Of a stretch of DNA of 64,000 nucleotides, positions 45,461 to 56,100 are shown piece after piece. Below the pieces are notes generated by a model. That model had not been told where the DNA came from and made no database searches. It worked only from the letters and a program-made list of their open reading frames with translations. A program made the position numbers and the translations under genes. How positions within the stretch are numbered: position 1 is the first letter of the stretch; each line of letters begins with the position of its first letter. The stretch comes from Paralithodes platypus (Eukaryota > Arthropoda > Malacostraca > Decapoda > Lithodidae): contig CM064518.1 in NCBI GenBank assembly GCA_032716605.1, positions 45,530,153 to 45,594,152 on the forward strand, written 5' to 3'.

Positions 45461-46089
45461 GTTTTTTTTTTTTTTTTTTTTTTTTCTATGTGATTGAGGG
45501 AGGCAAAAGGCATAACTGCCTATAGCGAGTGCCTCCCCCATAGTTGAAAGAGTGACAGGGCCAAAATCAAGGGACGTTCGAGCCAAAATGCCTGGACACA
45601 CGGAGTTTGAAGCAATTTAAGTCATAGGAAGAGGGAAAGACTGATTCTGGGAGAGAGTTCCAGAGCTCAGATGTTGAGTAGAAGAAAGTTTGAGAGTAAC
45701 GTTTCACTCTTGGGTTGGAGAGTTGCACAGAGTAGGGGTGGGATTGAGTTGCAAGACGGGTACCACGTGCCCTACGTAAAGGAGGTGGTATGCACTGGGA
45801 TAGCTCTGAGGAACACTGATTATTATAGTAGCGATAGAACAGCGAGAGAGATACATACATACATACATACATAACATTTTAAGACTGAGTGTTCCACACA
45901 TAAGTGCAGTTTCAGTCTCTTGTCCTAATGAGATGTACGTGAGATGCAACATTGCGGCGGAGAGAGAGAGATTGCAGAGAGTTGGTGAGTGGACGGGAGT
46001 TAATGATACGAAAGGCCTTCCTTTCAACTTTGTCTAGGAGAGCGGTGTGAGAGGAACCTCCCCACACATGTGAACAATACTCAATACAA
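45461..46089 (-). mobile_element. LINE D copy 2 inserted in copy 1
   Basis: Poly-A tail (T-run 45461-45485). Same 3' UTR and C-terminal coding end (45872-45567, ending SRHFGSNVP-stop) as copy 1. A ~90-bp piece with (ATAC)n at 45850-45935 is a further insertion, resembling in reverse the LINE G tail. 5'-truncated at ...CTCAATACAAG. Confidence 0.8.
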
Positions 46090-46254
46090 GTGGACGGGAG
46101 TTAATGATACGAAAGGCTTTTCTTTCTACTTTGTCTAGGAGTGCGGTGTGAGAGGATCCTCCCCAGTCCCACACATGTGAACAATACCGGTACTCAATAC
46201 AAGGACGCACTGTGGCCCTGTACAGAGTAAGAAGCAGTGCAGGGGTAAAGAACC

Positions 46255-46475
46255 GGTATAATCCTGTGTAGCGGGGAGACCTCTAGCCTACTTATATCTC
46301 AATAATTTGGTAATGTTACCGGTACAATATATGTTTTCATTTTACATTCATAAATAGTCCACTAATATACTTGATTAGGTTAGGTTAGGTTTTGGTTAGG
46401 TTAAAGATATTGTTCAATGTTTTTTAGTAAATAGGCATCTGAAAAACAGTTCTTCCCGCTACACAGGATCTTACC
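46255..46475. mobile_element. hAT-like MITE with TTAGG-type repeats (221 bp)
   Basis: The 8-bp target duplication AAAGAACC lies at 46247-46254 and 46476-46483. Inverted ends GGTATAATCCTGTGTAGCGG and complement GGTAAGATCCTGTGTAGCGG. The interior holds GATTAGGTTAGGTTAGG. Removal restores LINE D. An 8-bp duplication fits hAT-type or foldback elements. Confidence 0.8.
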
Positions 46476-47236
46476 AAAGAACCCCTTGAGGCGGTTGAGC
46501 ACACCCAGCTTCTGGGAGGCTGTCTTAGCAAGACTGGTAATATGGTCCCTCCAACTGAGAGCAGAAGAATATTGAGAGAAAATTAAAAGGATTGATTTTT
46601 GTATTGTTGAAGAATAAGGGATAGTCCTCTGGAGGTTCCTGACGGGTAGTAAGATGGATAAATTGGGTCTTGGAAGCATTAGATGCAACAAGGTTTTCTA
46701 TACCCCAATTGGAAATAGTAGCTAGATCAGAAGTTAAGCGTTTTATGGCTTCATTACGTTTGATTTTGAGGGACTGCTGGCTGGGGTGTTCTGGAAAACT
46801 AACTGAGTAGCGCAAGGTAGAGTCGTCTGCATATGAACGGCTTTCTGAATCATATGTAGGGGGTATAAGAAAGATATGAATTAAATTACCAATGTTGTTG
46901 TTGTTGTTGTTGTTCCCCAGGCTGTCTGGCCGAACAGCCCCAAGGTCTCGAGCAAGGCCAAGGCCACAAACGAGCGCCCCTACAAAACCCTCCCTGCTTA
47001 CCACTAACAAAGCCCGGGTGACCAAAGCCACTCCAAGGCAGGGAGCTGAGGAGGGCGCGGAAACGCCCGGGAAACCAAAACCCCACCCAAGGCCCTGTGC
47101 CCCTCAGCAATTATGAAGGGAAAGTTGAGGGGCAAGGGAAAAATGTGACGCTTTGGCTCCCAATCTGCCAACTAATAGGTTGGCAGTAGGGAGGTCAATC
47201 CACGGAAAAGACGCCGTCACTTGAGATCTAGAAGAT

Positions 47237-48055
47237 ATTCTAGAATTAATGGATGGGGACAAAAGAATCTAGTTTCCTATAATGCACAGAAAACCAAGTA
47301 CATTCAATTTTCTAACCGACAGAATCTCACTGACTCCCATATATTTTTTAATGATGTAAATATTCCCACTTCCCCTAGTATTGACATTCTCGGTGTAACA
47401 TTAACTACTAACTTGAGCTGGACACATTATGTTAGAAGCATTGCTAAGAATGCCTCTAAAAAACTGGGACTCCTGTACAGAGTTCGAGAATTCTTCACTG
47501 ACGAGCAGTTGGCCGTGATATATAAAAGTCATGTGCGTTCTCAGATGGATTACTGTTCACCTCTGTGGGGTGGAAGTGGAGTGGTTGCATTGAGGCAGTT
47601 GGACAAAATTCAAAATAAAGCTATTAGATTAATCAATAACCCTGCAATCACACAGGACCTTCCTACATTATCCATACGAAGAAACGTTGCATCCCTTGCA
47701 TTATTCTACAGATATTTTCACAGCAATTGTTCCGAGGAACTTGCTTCAATTGTGCCGCCTCTCCACATCTTTCCCCATAGAACTAGGGCAGCTGAGAGTG
47801 CCCATGAATTTACACTTTCTCCTCCACAATGCAGAACTTCTGCTTATCAGAATTCATTTATCCCCAGAGCTACTACTCTTTGGAATTCACTTCCCTCGAA
47901 TTGCTTTCCACAAACTTACAATCTACAAATGTTTAAATCCAGTTGTTACAAACATTTTATGAATGGAGGATGCCTTTAGGCACATGGACCTTTTTGTTTT
48001 ATCTGTGTTTTTCCTTCCTCCGTTCATTGTCTCTTAAAAAAAAAAAAAAAAAAAA
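47237..48055 (+). mobile_element. LINE D-related element, 5'-truncated, poly-A tail
   Basis: Coding 3' part followed by a short UTR and poly-A at 48036-48055. Inserted in SINE A5. The poly-A tail and protein end are similar to, but distinct from, LINE D. Confidence 0.88.
47240..47979 (+). CDS. LINE reverse transcriptase, C-terminal fragment
   Basis: An unbroken frame of about 245 codons: GWGQKNLVSYNAQKTKYIQF, IDILGVTLTTNLSWTHYV, AKNASKKLGLLYRVREFF, SHVRSQMDYCSPLWGGSG and TTLWNSLPSNCFPQ before the stop. This is the region after the YADD motif, which has been lost by 5' truncation. Intact frame implies recent insertion. It has no catalytic core. Confidence 0.85.
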
Positions 48056-48488
48056 TATAAGTAAAAGGAACAGTCAGAGTAAGCTATAGGTATGGCAGAG
48101 AACGCTCAGATCTCACTCTGATAGACCAGCCCATCACCAGAATTACCAATGTTATAGGTGGTACCAACATCCGGTAAACCCAGAACTTTCCACCATCCAC
48201 CAATAAATTTGCCGTTTTGCGCCACTTTCACGAAGGTTCACCATGTTATTACATGGCTACCGTAAGCCGATTTTAGTGTTTTAAGTGACTTATGAATAGC
48301 TTAGAGTGTTCTCTTTATGAATATACAGTACCAATGAAAGTTATATACAGAAAGTTTTTATATGCGTAGCCTATCCTAATGTGCAAATGAAAATCTGTAT
48401 TTTTATTGACCGACGGTACTGTACTTTCATCGGCATTTGACCCTAGGCCTAAAACAAAACAAAAAAAATCACGAAATAAAAGGTGGTC

Positions 48489-48659
48489 GGTTTCCGGTAA
48501 ATTTCTATAATTGCACCTAGCTATAGCCTAGCCTACGAGCTAACAAAAATATTATTGTATTTAACAGGAAGGTACAACAAGGTAAGTGATGTGGTATAGG
48601 TGGCAATATGCGGAAATGGATTAGGCCTAGGCCTGTAAGGGCATTCTGCCCTCTCTGAC
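48489..48659. repeat. Left arm of a 4.1-kb inverted repeat
   Basis: It pairs with 52422-52590: shared AACAGGAAGGTACxACxAGG, GTAAGTGATGTGGTATA and GGCAATATGCGGAAATGG on opposite strands, with insertions of CCTAGGCCTA-type sequence. The CR1-like LINE lies between the arms. Confidence 0.75.
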
Positions 48660-49027
48660 AAAAGTCTATCAATCTACAGTAGATGTGACAGATTTTACAA
48701 TGTTTCAGAGACATTAGCCTAACCTAACAACCTTACCTAACCTATCCTAGTATTATGGGTGGGGGCTGCTGCCCCCACACCCCTGCTTACTTACCAGGTT
48801 TACTTACCAGGTAGGGCCACGCACTGTCCACGGAGCAGCTGTGTTCAGTGGGGGCCCAAGACATGAATACGGGCACTCTAACTAGATGCACGATTAGTAG
48901 CAGTTACTGGGAGTCCGGCAGAGATAGTTAGTTTATATTGTGCCCTCGTTGGAGACTAGCTTTTTAGTTGTGTTAGTTTGTTTGAGATGTATGTTAGGTG
49001 TTTTAGATGTGTGTTTTTTTTAGTGTT

Positions 49028-50710
49028 TTAGTGAAATTCGTGGAGGGAGTCGTGTATTTCTGCTTGGAGGCGTTGCTTGAAGAGTCTGAGATTTGGTGCA
49101 GTAACGGTGTCCTCTGAAAGTGAGTTCCACCTCTTGACGACTCTGTGGGAGAAAAATCTTCTTCTGGCTTCAGAGGAGCAATGCTGTACTTGGATTTTGT
49201 AACTGTGGCCTCTGGTGCCAGTCCTAGGGGCCATGGTGAAGAGGTCGGTGGGGTTGATGGGTGAGAGGCCATGGAAGATCTTGTAGCAGTAGATTTGGTC
49301 GTACCTGATCAGTCTGCCCCTGACTGAGTGGAGTTTGAGTCTTTGTAGGCGCTCGTCGTATGGGTAGTCGCTAAGGCCGGAGATCTGCTTCGTCCATCTT
49401 CTCTGGACAGACTCTGTGAGTCTGCTGTCGGTCAGGTAGTCTTGGTTCCAGAGTGGGGACGCAAAGTCGAGGATGGGTCTTAGGTCGACCTTTAGGAGGG
49501 ATAACATGAATTGGGGGGAGCGGTTTACAGTACTCTTGAGCAGGTTTTGGGCGACTCCTCCCGCTTTGTTTACCGCCTGGCGGATATGGTGGTGAAATTT
49601 GAGGGTTGTTGGGACGAATACCCCAAGGTCCTTCTGCAGGTTTGATGGCTGGATGGGCAGGTTTTGGAGGAAGTAGATGGGTTGTGTAGGCTGGTTCGTT
49701 TTGTGGCGGGAGAAGCGCATGTGAGCACATTTTTCCGTGGCAAACCTTAGACCCCACGAAGAGGCAATTTCATGCAGCCGGTCGATGTTTTCTTGGAGGG
49801 TTGTCATACCACCGTGGGCTTGGTATGAGGATGATGGGCAGCTGAGGTATATTTTCAGGTCATCTGCAAATATGAAGTATTTACAGCTTAGTAGTGATCC
49901 TATGTGGTTTATGAAGATGAGGAACAGCAGTGGGCCTAGGACGGAGCCTTGGGAGTCCCCGCTGAGTACTGGTCTTGCTGAGCTTGTTTTTCCGTTGATG
50001 CGCACCTTCATTTTTCGGTCGAGCAGGAAGCTCTTAATCCAGCTAAGGAGGTTCGCCGATATTCCTATGTCTCTCAGTTTGTTTAGCAGGGTTTGGTGGT
50101 GGACTTTATCAAATGCTTTATGGAAATCGAACAGGATGAGGTCTACTGTTTCACCTTTGTCATATTGTGTGGTGATGTAGTTGTATGTCAGTAGTAGTTG
50201 GTCGACCACGGATCTGGAAGGCCTGAAGCCAAACTGGTTGTTGTCGAACAGGAGATGGTGATCCAGAAAGCTGTAGAGAGATTTAGTGATCAGTCGTTCC
50301 ATGGTCTTGCATACAACTGAGGTTAGGCTTATGGGGCGGTAGTTTAGCGGGTTTGATTTGCTTCCTTTCTTGAAGATAGGCGAGACGTGGGACTCCTTCC
50401 AGGTTGGTGGGACTGTCCCGGTGGCTAGGGAGAGGGTGAAGAGTGCAGTGAGGGGAACGGCAAGTTCTGCAGCGCATTCCTTCAGGAGGCGGGGATGGAT
50501 GAGGTCAGGCCCCATAGCGCTGTCGGGTTTTAGGGACTTTAGGAGGTTCAGTACTTCGGAGTGCCTGATGGGGACTGTCGGGAGGGGGGCGGCTCCTATC
50601 TGGTGGGGGAATGGGTTCACTGGCTGGATTATTTCGTACACCCCGGAGAAGGCTTCGGCGAAGGATTCCGCCATTGCTTCTGGTGAGTCGGTGAGGGTGT
50701 CGTTGATCAT
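49028..50710 (-). CDS. CR1-like LINE reverse transcriptase (560 codons)
   Basis: RT motifs: SAMGPDLIHPRLLKECA, FKKGSKSNPLNYRPISLTSV, NQFGFRPSRSVVDQLL, LFDFHKAFDKVHHQTLL, GDSQGSVLGPLLFLIFINH (family usually GVPQGS) and KYFIFADDLKIYLS (FADD rather than YADD). C-terminal SPLWNQDYLTDSRLTESVQR and RTGTRGHSYKIQVQHC, SHRVVKRWNSLS. The ORF is open but its upstream part is frameshifted away, and the V-P to D-S change in the conserved loop may impair activity. Start codon uncertain since the real protein began in the endonuclease. Confidence 0.88.
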   Translation of the reverse strand: MINDTLTDSPEAMAESFAEAFSGVYEIIQPVNPFPHQIGAAPLPTVPIRHSEVLNLLKSLKPDSAMGPDLIHPRLLKECAAELAVPLTALFTLSLATGTVPPTWKESHVSPIFKKGSKSNPLNYRPISLTSVVCKTMERLITKSLYSFLDHHLLFDNNQFGFRPSRSVVDQLLLTYNYITTQYDKGETVDLILFDFHKAFDKVHHQTLLNKLRDIGISANLLSWIKSFLLDRKMKVRINGKTSSARPVLSGDSQGSVLGPLLFLIFINHIGSLLSCKYFIFADDLKIYLSCPSSSYQAHGGMTTLQENIDRLHEIASSWGLRFATEKCAHMRFSRHKTNQPTQPIYFLQNLPIQPSNLQKDLGVFVPTTLKFHHHIRQAVNKAGGVAQNLLKSTVNRSPQFMLSLLKVDLRPILDFASPLWNQDYLTDSRLTESVQRRWTKQISGLSDYPYDERLQRLKLHSVRGRLIRYDQIYCYKIFHGLSPINPTDLFTMAPRTGTRGHSYKIQVQHCSSEARRRFFSHRVVKRWNSLSEDTVTAPNLRLFKQRLQAEIHDSLHEFH

Positions 50711-51111
50711 TAGTGGGCCTATCCGGGTTCTGCTTACTTTTTATTCCTGATATATGAGTGAAATAGTTTCGGTTTGAGGCTGCGATTTCTGGCTAGGTTG
50801 TTTTCGTAGTCGGATTGTAGTGAGATTGTTGTTGCTCTCAGTCGGTCGTTGGAGGAGTTGAAGGTGAAGAGGGATTGCTGCGCTTGATGGGACTGTCCGC
50901 CATGGATTCTCCTCATTTCTTTGTACTGCTTCCATTGGTTGGATCGGAGTCTTGTGAGGTGTTTGGGAATTTTTCTGAGCCAGGGGGGGCCGGAACATTT
51001 GGGTTCCTTTAGCGGGACATGTCGGGTGACTAGGTCCAGGAGGGTGGAGGTAAGGAAGAAGTTGAGGTTGTCTAAGTCACGTACTCACGTGCTTGGAGTT
51101 CATTGTCCCAG

Positions 51112-51918
51112 TCAATCTGTCTCAGGCAGTTTCGGATTTGGTTGTAGTTCCCTTTGGCCCAGTCTCTTATCATGGTTGTATTGTGGGGGGTGTTGGGAGG
51201 GTCCCAGTCTTGGAACAGGTAGTTGAGGGTTATGACAACGTGGCCGCAGTGGGGGGTTGGTGGTGATGTTCAGTAGTCTGTCTGCCTCTGTAGTTAGGAC
51301 TAGGTCAAGTATGTTTCCGGAGGGGATGAATGTGGGCTCTCGGACCCACTGGGTAAGGCCTAGTACCTGAAAGAGGTTGAGGAAGTGGGTGTCACGTGCT
51401 GAAGCACCCAAGGAAGGTTCGGGTTCTAACCAGCGGATGGTTGGGAGGTTGAAGTCGCCCACGATTGTTACTTCCTTGCCTGTGCTGAAGTCGGCTATGT
51501 AGTTTATCAGATAATCAGCTCGAGGTCTTCATTTACCGTGTTAGATGGGGGGCGGTAGGTAAGTAGTACGTACAGGTTGTATTTATGGAGGTATATTGCT
51601 ATGGTATTAATGAAGTTTGGGTTGGTGGGGCATGATATTTTGATACTGTCTTTAGTATAGATGTATACTCCATGTTTGGGAATCCTTGAGGGTGAGTCAT
51701 TCCTAGTTAGAGTGAAGCCATTTATAGATAGGGGGGGCATCGACGATAGTGGGGGTTAGCCATGTCTCTGAAATACAGAAGATGTCGGGGTTTGAGTCAT
51801 GGCATAGTTTGGTTATGAGGGGGATTTTGTTGGGGAGACTGTTTACATTTGTTAGGGAGATTTTTAGTTTTGAGTAGGAAGCTGGTGGGGGGTGTTCGGT
51901 GGGGGATGGGGGGGTCAA
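51112..51918 (-). pseudogene. CR1-like LINE endonuclease, frameshifted
   Basis: Three overlapping frames (51918-51703, 51740-51507, 51462-51112) carry successive APE-endonuclease blocks: NVNSLPNK, ISETWLT (catalytic Glu), YRPPS, GDFNLP (catalytic Asp and Asn). The terminal SDH block is not evident. Two frameshifts separate them. Confidence 0.8.
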
Positions 51919-52338
51919 TATTTACGAGTCACACCACAGCTGGGATCTCATTGTTAACAGTAGTTTTGGTTCCTATCATTCTATGCTTCATTGCTATATA
52001 CTTTTTATCCACCGGAAAATATTTTTTTTTCTTGGCTTTTTTTTTTTTTTTTTTTAGCCTAGCATTAACCTAACCAAAAAACCTAACCTAACCTAATAGC
52101 CCCCAAATACCCCCCCAAATACATTTAGGTTAGGTTAGGTTAGGTTTTTAGGTTAGGTTAATGCTAAAAAAAAACAAAAAAACATAGGCCTAAAAATAAA
52201 AATAAAAAAACAAGAAAAAATAATATTTTCCGGTGGATAAAAAGTATATAGCCTAGTAATGAAACAGAATGATAAAGGAACCCAAAACTACCATTAGAAA
52301 TGAGATTCCAGCTGTGGTGTGACTCGTAAATATTGACC
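51913..52338. mobile_element. Foldback element with TTAGG-type loop, copy 1 (426 bp)
   Basis: 8-bp target duplication GATGGGGG at 51905-51912 and 52339-52346. Arms of about 170 bp start GGTCAATATTTACGAGTC and carry CAGCTGGGATCTCATT and GCTATATACTTTTTATCC; the loop (about 52065-52165) holds CCTAACCTAACC and its complement. Non-coding. Confidence 0.9.
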
Positions 52339-52421
52339 GATGGGGGGCGGGGGTGCTGGTTGGGTAAAAAGGTAGAAATCCAGTTGGGGTGGAGTGAGTA
52401 ACCGTAGATTTTCGTAAGGGG

Positions 52422-52590
52422 GTCAGAGGGGGCGGAATGCCCTTATAATCCATTTCCGCATATTGCCACCTAGCCTAGGCTATACCACATCACTTACCTC
52501 GTCGTACCTTCCTGTTAAATACAATAATAATTTGTTTAGCTCGTATAGGTGCAATTAGCCTAGGCCTAGCCTATAGAATAATTCCTGGTT
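52422..52590. repeat. Right arm of the 4.1-kb inverted repeat
   Basis: Reverse complement partner of 48489-48659. Confidence 0.75.
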
Positions 52591-53140
52591 TCCTTGATAC
52601 CTATATAGGCCTAGGCCTACCCGAAGTTTTTCCAAGGCCTAGCCTATAAATATTCTTAAATCAGTAAACTTGATGGAAACTTGGGAAATAGGCCTAAGAT
52701 CGCCGTAAAATAGGCCTAGGCTAGGCCTAGCCTAGTCAGGGTTGTCATCTTGTGGAATTCGCCTATGACAGGCATTGTTTTCTTGTGGAATCATTATAAA
52801 TACGTTAAAAGCTGTGTCTCAATTCCTACTGACCTTGGAAACTGTACATGTCTGATTATTATGCTTCTTGAAAAGGGACAAACAATCGAAAACATCCTTG
52901 CTAGCGCCATTCTCCTTCTTCTTCTTGAGTACTAGAGTCGAATTAGCGAGTCAGGAGCAGGAGGAAGGACTTTTCTATCAGAGTCATCCTCTTATTTTCA
53001 CAAAAGGCCAACTTGCCTTTGTACCGGCACATCCAAAAAAAGCTTGAGACTGGCTTGATGAAAATATGATTTTAAGGGTAGGCTATAGGCTAGTTAAGTT
53101 GTAGCCTAATAGAAAGGGTAGTAACAGTAAGTGTAAGTAA
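52591..53140. other. Spacer before the minisatellite
   Basis: Contains TAGGCCTAGGCCTA low-complexity runs. A short open frame at 52750-52935 has no family features. Confidence 0.5.
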
Positions 53141-56100
53141 GGGCCCACACTAATTCGTCCCCCGGCAGGGGCCCACACTAATTCGTCCCCTGGCAGGGGT
53201 CCACACTAACTCGTCTCCCGGCAGGGGGCCCAAACTAACTCGTCCCCCGGCAGGGCCTCACACTAATTCGTCCCCAGGCAACTCGTTCCCCGGCAGGGGC
53301 CCACACTAATTCGTCCCCCAGTAGGGGCCCACACTAATTCGTCCCCCGGCAGGGGCCCACACCAATTCGTCCACCGGCAGGGGCCCACACTAATTCGTCT
53401 CCCAGCAGGGGCCCACACTAATTCGTCCCCCGGCAGGGGCCATCACTAATTCGTTGCCCGGCAGGGGCCCACACTAACTCGTCCCCCGGCAGGGGCCCAC
53501 ACTAATTCGTCCCCCGGCAGGAGCTCACACTAATTCGTCCCCCGGTAGGGGCCCACACTAATTCATTCCCCAGTAGGGGCCCACACCAATTCGTCCCCCG
53601 GCAGGGGCCCACACCAATTCGTCCCCCGGCAGGGGCCCACACCAATTCGTCCCCCGGCAGTGGCCCACACCAATTCGACCCCCGGCAGGGGCCCACATCA
53701 ATTCGTCCCCCGGCAGGGGCTCACACCTATTCACACCCTGCCAGGGAACAAATTAGTGTGGGCCCCTGCTGGGGGACGAATTAGTGTGGGCCCCTGCCGG
53801 GGGACGAATTAGTGTGGGCCCTTGCCGGGGGACGAATTAGTGTGGGCTCCTGCCGGGGGTCGAATTAGTGTGGGTCCCTGCCGGGGGACGAATTAGTGTG
53901 AGCCCCTGCTGGGGAACAAATTAGTGTGGGCCCCTGCTGGGGGACGAATTAGTGTGGGCCCCTACCGGGGGACAAATTAATGTGGGCCCTGCCAGGGGAC
54001 AAATTAGTGTGGGCCCCTGCCGGGGGACGAATTAGTGTGGGCCCCTTGCCGGGGGACAAATTAGTGTGGGCCCCTGCCGGGGAACAAATTAGTGTGGGCT
54101 CCTGCCGGGGGACGAATTAGTGTGGGCCCCTGCCAGGGGACGAATTAGTGTGGGCCCTTGCCGGGGGACGAATTAGTGTGGGCCCCTGCCGGGGGACGAA
54201 TTAGTGTGGGCCCCTGCCGGGGGACGAATTAGTGTGGGCCCCTGTCGGGGGACGAATTAGTGTGGGCCCCTGCCATGGGACGAATTAGTGTGGGCCCCTG
54301 CCTGGGGACGAATTAGTGTGGGCCCCTGCCGGGGGACGAATTAGTGTGGGCCCCTGCTGGGGGACGAATTAGTGTGGGCCCCTGCTGTGGGACGAATTAG
54401 TGTGGGCCCCTGCCGGGGGACGAATTAGTGTGGGCCCCTGCCGGGGGACGAATTAGTGTGGGCCCCTGCCGGGGGACGAATTAGTGTGGGCCCCTGCTGG
54501 GGGACGAAGTAGTGTGGGCCCCTGCTGGGGGGCGAATTAGTGTGGGCCACTGCCAGAGGACAAATTAGTGTGGGCCCCTGCCAGGGGACGAAATAGTGTG
54601 GGCCCTGTGGGCCCCTGCCAGGGGACAAAATAGTGTGGGCCCTGCCAGGGGACGAATTAGTGTGGGCCCCTGCCGGGGGACGAATTAGTGTGGGCCCCTG
54701 ACGGGGGACGACTTTGTGTGGGCCCCTGCCGGGGAACAAATTAGTGTGGGCTCCTGCCGGGGACGAATTAGTGTGGGCCCCTGCCAGGGAACGAATTAGT
54801 GTGGGCCCCTGCTGGGGGACGAATTAATGTGGGCCCCTGCCGGGGAACAAATTAGTGTGGGCCCCTGCTGAGGGACAAATTAGTGTGGGCCCCTGCTGGG
54901 GGACGAAATAATGTGGGCCCCTGCCGGGGAACAAATTAGTGTGGGCCCCTGCCGAGGGACAAATTAGTGTTGGCCCCTGCCAGGGGACGAATTAGTGTGG
55001 GCCCCTGCTGGGGAACGCATTAGTGTGGGCCCCTGCCGGGGGACGAATTAGTGTGGGCCCCAGCCGGGGGACGAATTAGTGTGGGCCCGGGCCGGCGAAC
55101 GAATTAGTGTGGGCCCCTGCCAGGGGACGAATTAGTGTGGGCCCCTGCCGGGGGATAAATTAGTGTGGGCCCCTGTCGGGGGACGAATTAGTGTGGGCCC
55201 CTGCCGAGGGAACGAATTAGTGTGGGCCCCTGCTGGGGGACAAATTAGTGTGGGCCCCTGCCGGGGGATGAATTAGTGTGGGCCCCTGCCAGGGGACGAA
55301 TTAGTGTGGGCCCCTGCTGGGGGACAAATTAGTGTGGGCCCCTGCCGGGGGACGAATGAGTGTGGTCCCCTACCGGGGGACAAATTAGTGTGGGCCCCTG
55401 CCGGGGGACGAATTAGTGTGAGCCCCTGCCGGGGGACGAATTAGTGTGGGCCCCTGCCGGGGGACGACTTAGTGTGGGCCCCTGCCGGGGGATGAATTAG
55501 TGTGGGCCCCCGCCAGAGTAAGAATTAGTGTGGGCCCCTGCTGGGGGACAAATTAGTGTGGGCCCCTGCCTGGGGATGAATTAGTGTGGGCCCCTGTCAG
55601 GGGACGAATTAGTTTGAGCCCCTGCGGGGGAACAAATTAGTGTGGGCCCCTGCCGGGGGATGAATTAGTGTGGGCCCCTGCCGGGAGATGAATTAGTGTG
55701 GGCCCCTGCCAAGGGACGAATTAGTGTGGGCCCCTGTGGGGGGACGAATTAGTGTGGGCCCCTGCCGGGGGACGAAATAGTGTGGGCCCTTGCCAGGGGA
55801 CAAAATAGTGTGGGCCCCTGCCGGGGGACGAAATAGTGTGGACCTCTGCCGGGGGACGAATTAGTGTGAGCCCCTGCCGGGGGACGAATTAGTGTGGGCC
55901 CCTGCCGGGGGGCGACTTAGTGTGGGCCCCTGCCGGGGGACAAATTAGTGTGGGCCCCTGCCGATGGACGAATTAGTGTGGGCCCCTGCCAGGGGACGAA
56001 TTAGTGTGGGCCCCTGCCAGGGGACGAATTAGTGTGGGCCCCTGCTGGGGGACAAATTAGTGTGGGCCCCTGCTGGGGGACAAATTAGTGTGGGCCCCTG

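Larger units (their letters stand above)
45031..46885 (-). mobile_element. LINE D copy 1, interrupted three times
   Basis: Minus strand, poly-A tail at 45031-45044. The C-terminal ORF 45378-45124 reads LATQSHPYSVQL, YSTAELWNSLPESVFPSSYD and SRHFSSNVP-stop. Copy 2 (45461-46089) interrupts it at GGTGAG|TGGACGGG; the remainder resumes at 46090. A hAT-like element (46255-46475) follows, and the RT part with SRSYADDSTLRYS (YADD) and SWRDHITSLAKTASQKLGVL lies at 46476-46885. SINE A5 cuts it at 46897. Frameshifted, inactive. Confidence 0.8.
46897..48140 (-). mobile_element. SINE A copy 5 (short form), split by a LINE
   Basis: The 13-bp target duplication AATTACCAATGTT lies at 46884-46896 and 48141-48153. 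The SINE runs 46897-47236 and 48056-48140. Its 5' end coincides with that of copy 3. The inserted LINE lies between ATCTAGAA and ATATAAGT of the SINE. Confidence 0.9.
48785..52450 (-). mobile_element. CR1-like LINE with endonuclease and RT, degenerate
   Basis: Minus strand. The endonuclease runs over 51918-51112 in shifting frames (ISLTNVNSLPNKIPLITKLC, DIFCISETWLTP, VLLTYRPPSNTV, TIVGDFNLPTIRW). Linker blocks are at 50998-50734 (KLFHSYIRNKK) and the RT at 50710-49028. 3' UTR to about 48785 with a repeated ACCTGGTAAGTA tail. A foldback element (51913-52338) is inserted near its 5' end. Several frameshifts make it inactive. Confidence 0.85.

Noticed and set aside
54425..54739. 104-codon Pro/Gly-rich open frame in the minisatellite
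   Set aside because: It only reflects the 28-bp repeat read in three rotating frames; no start context, splice signal or family match.
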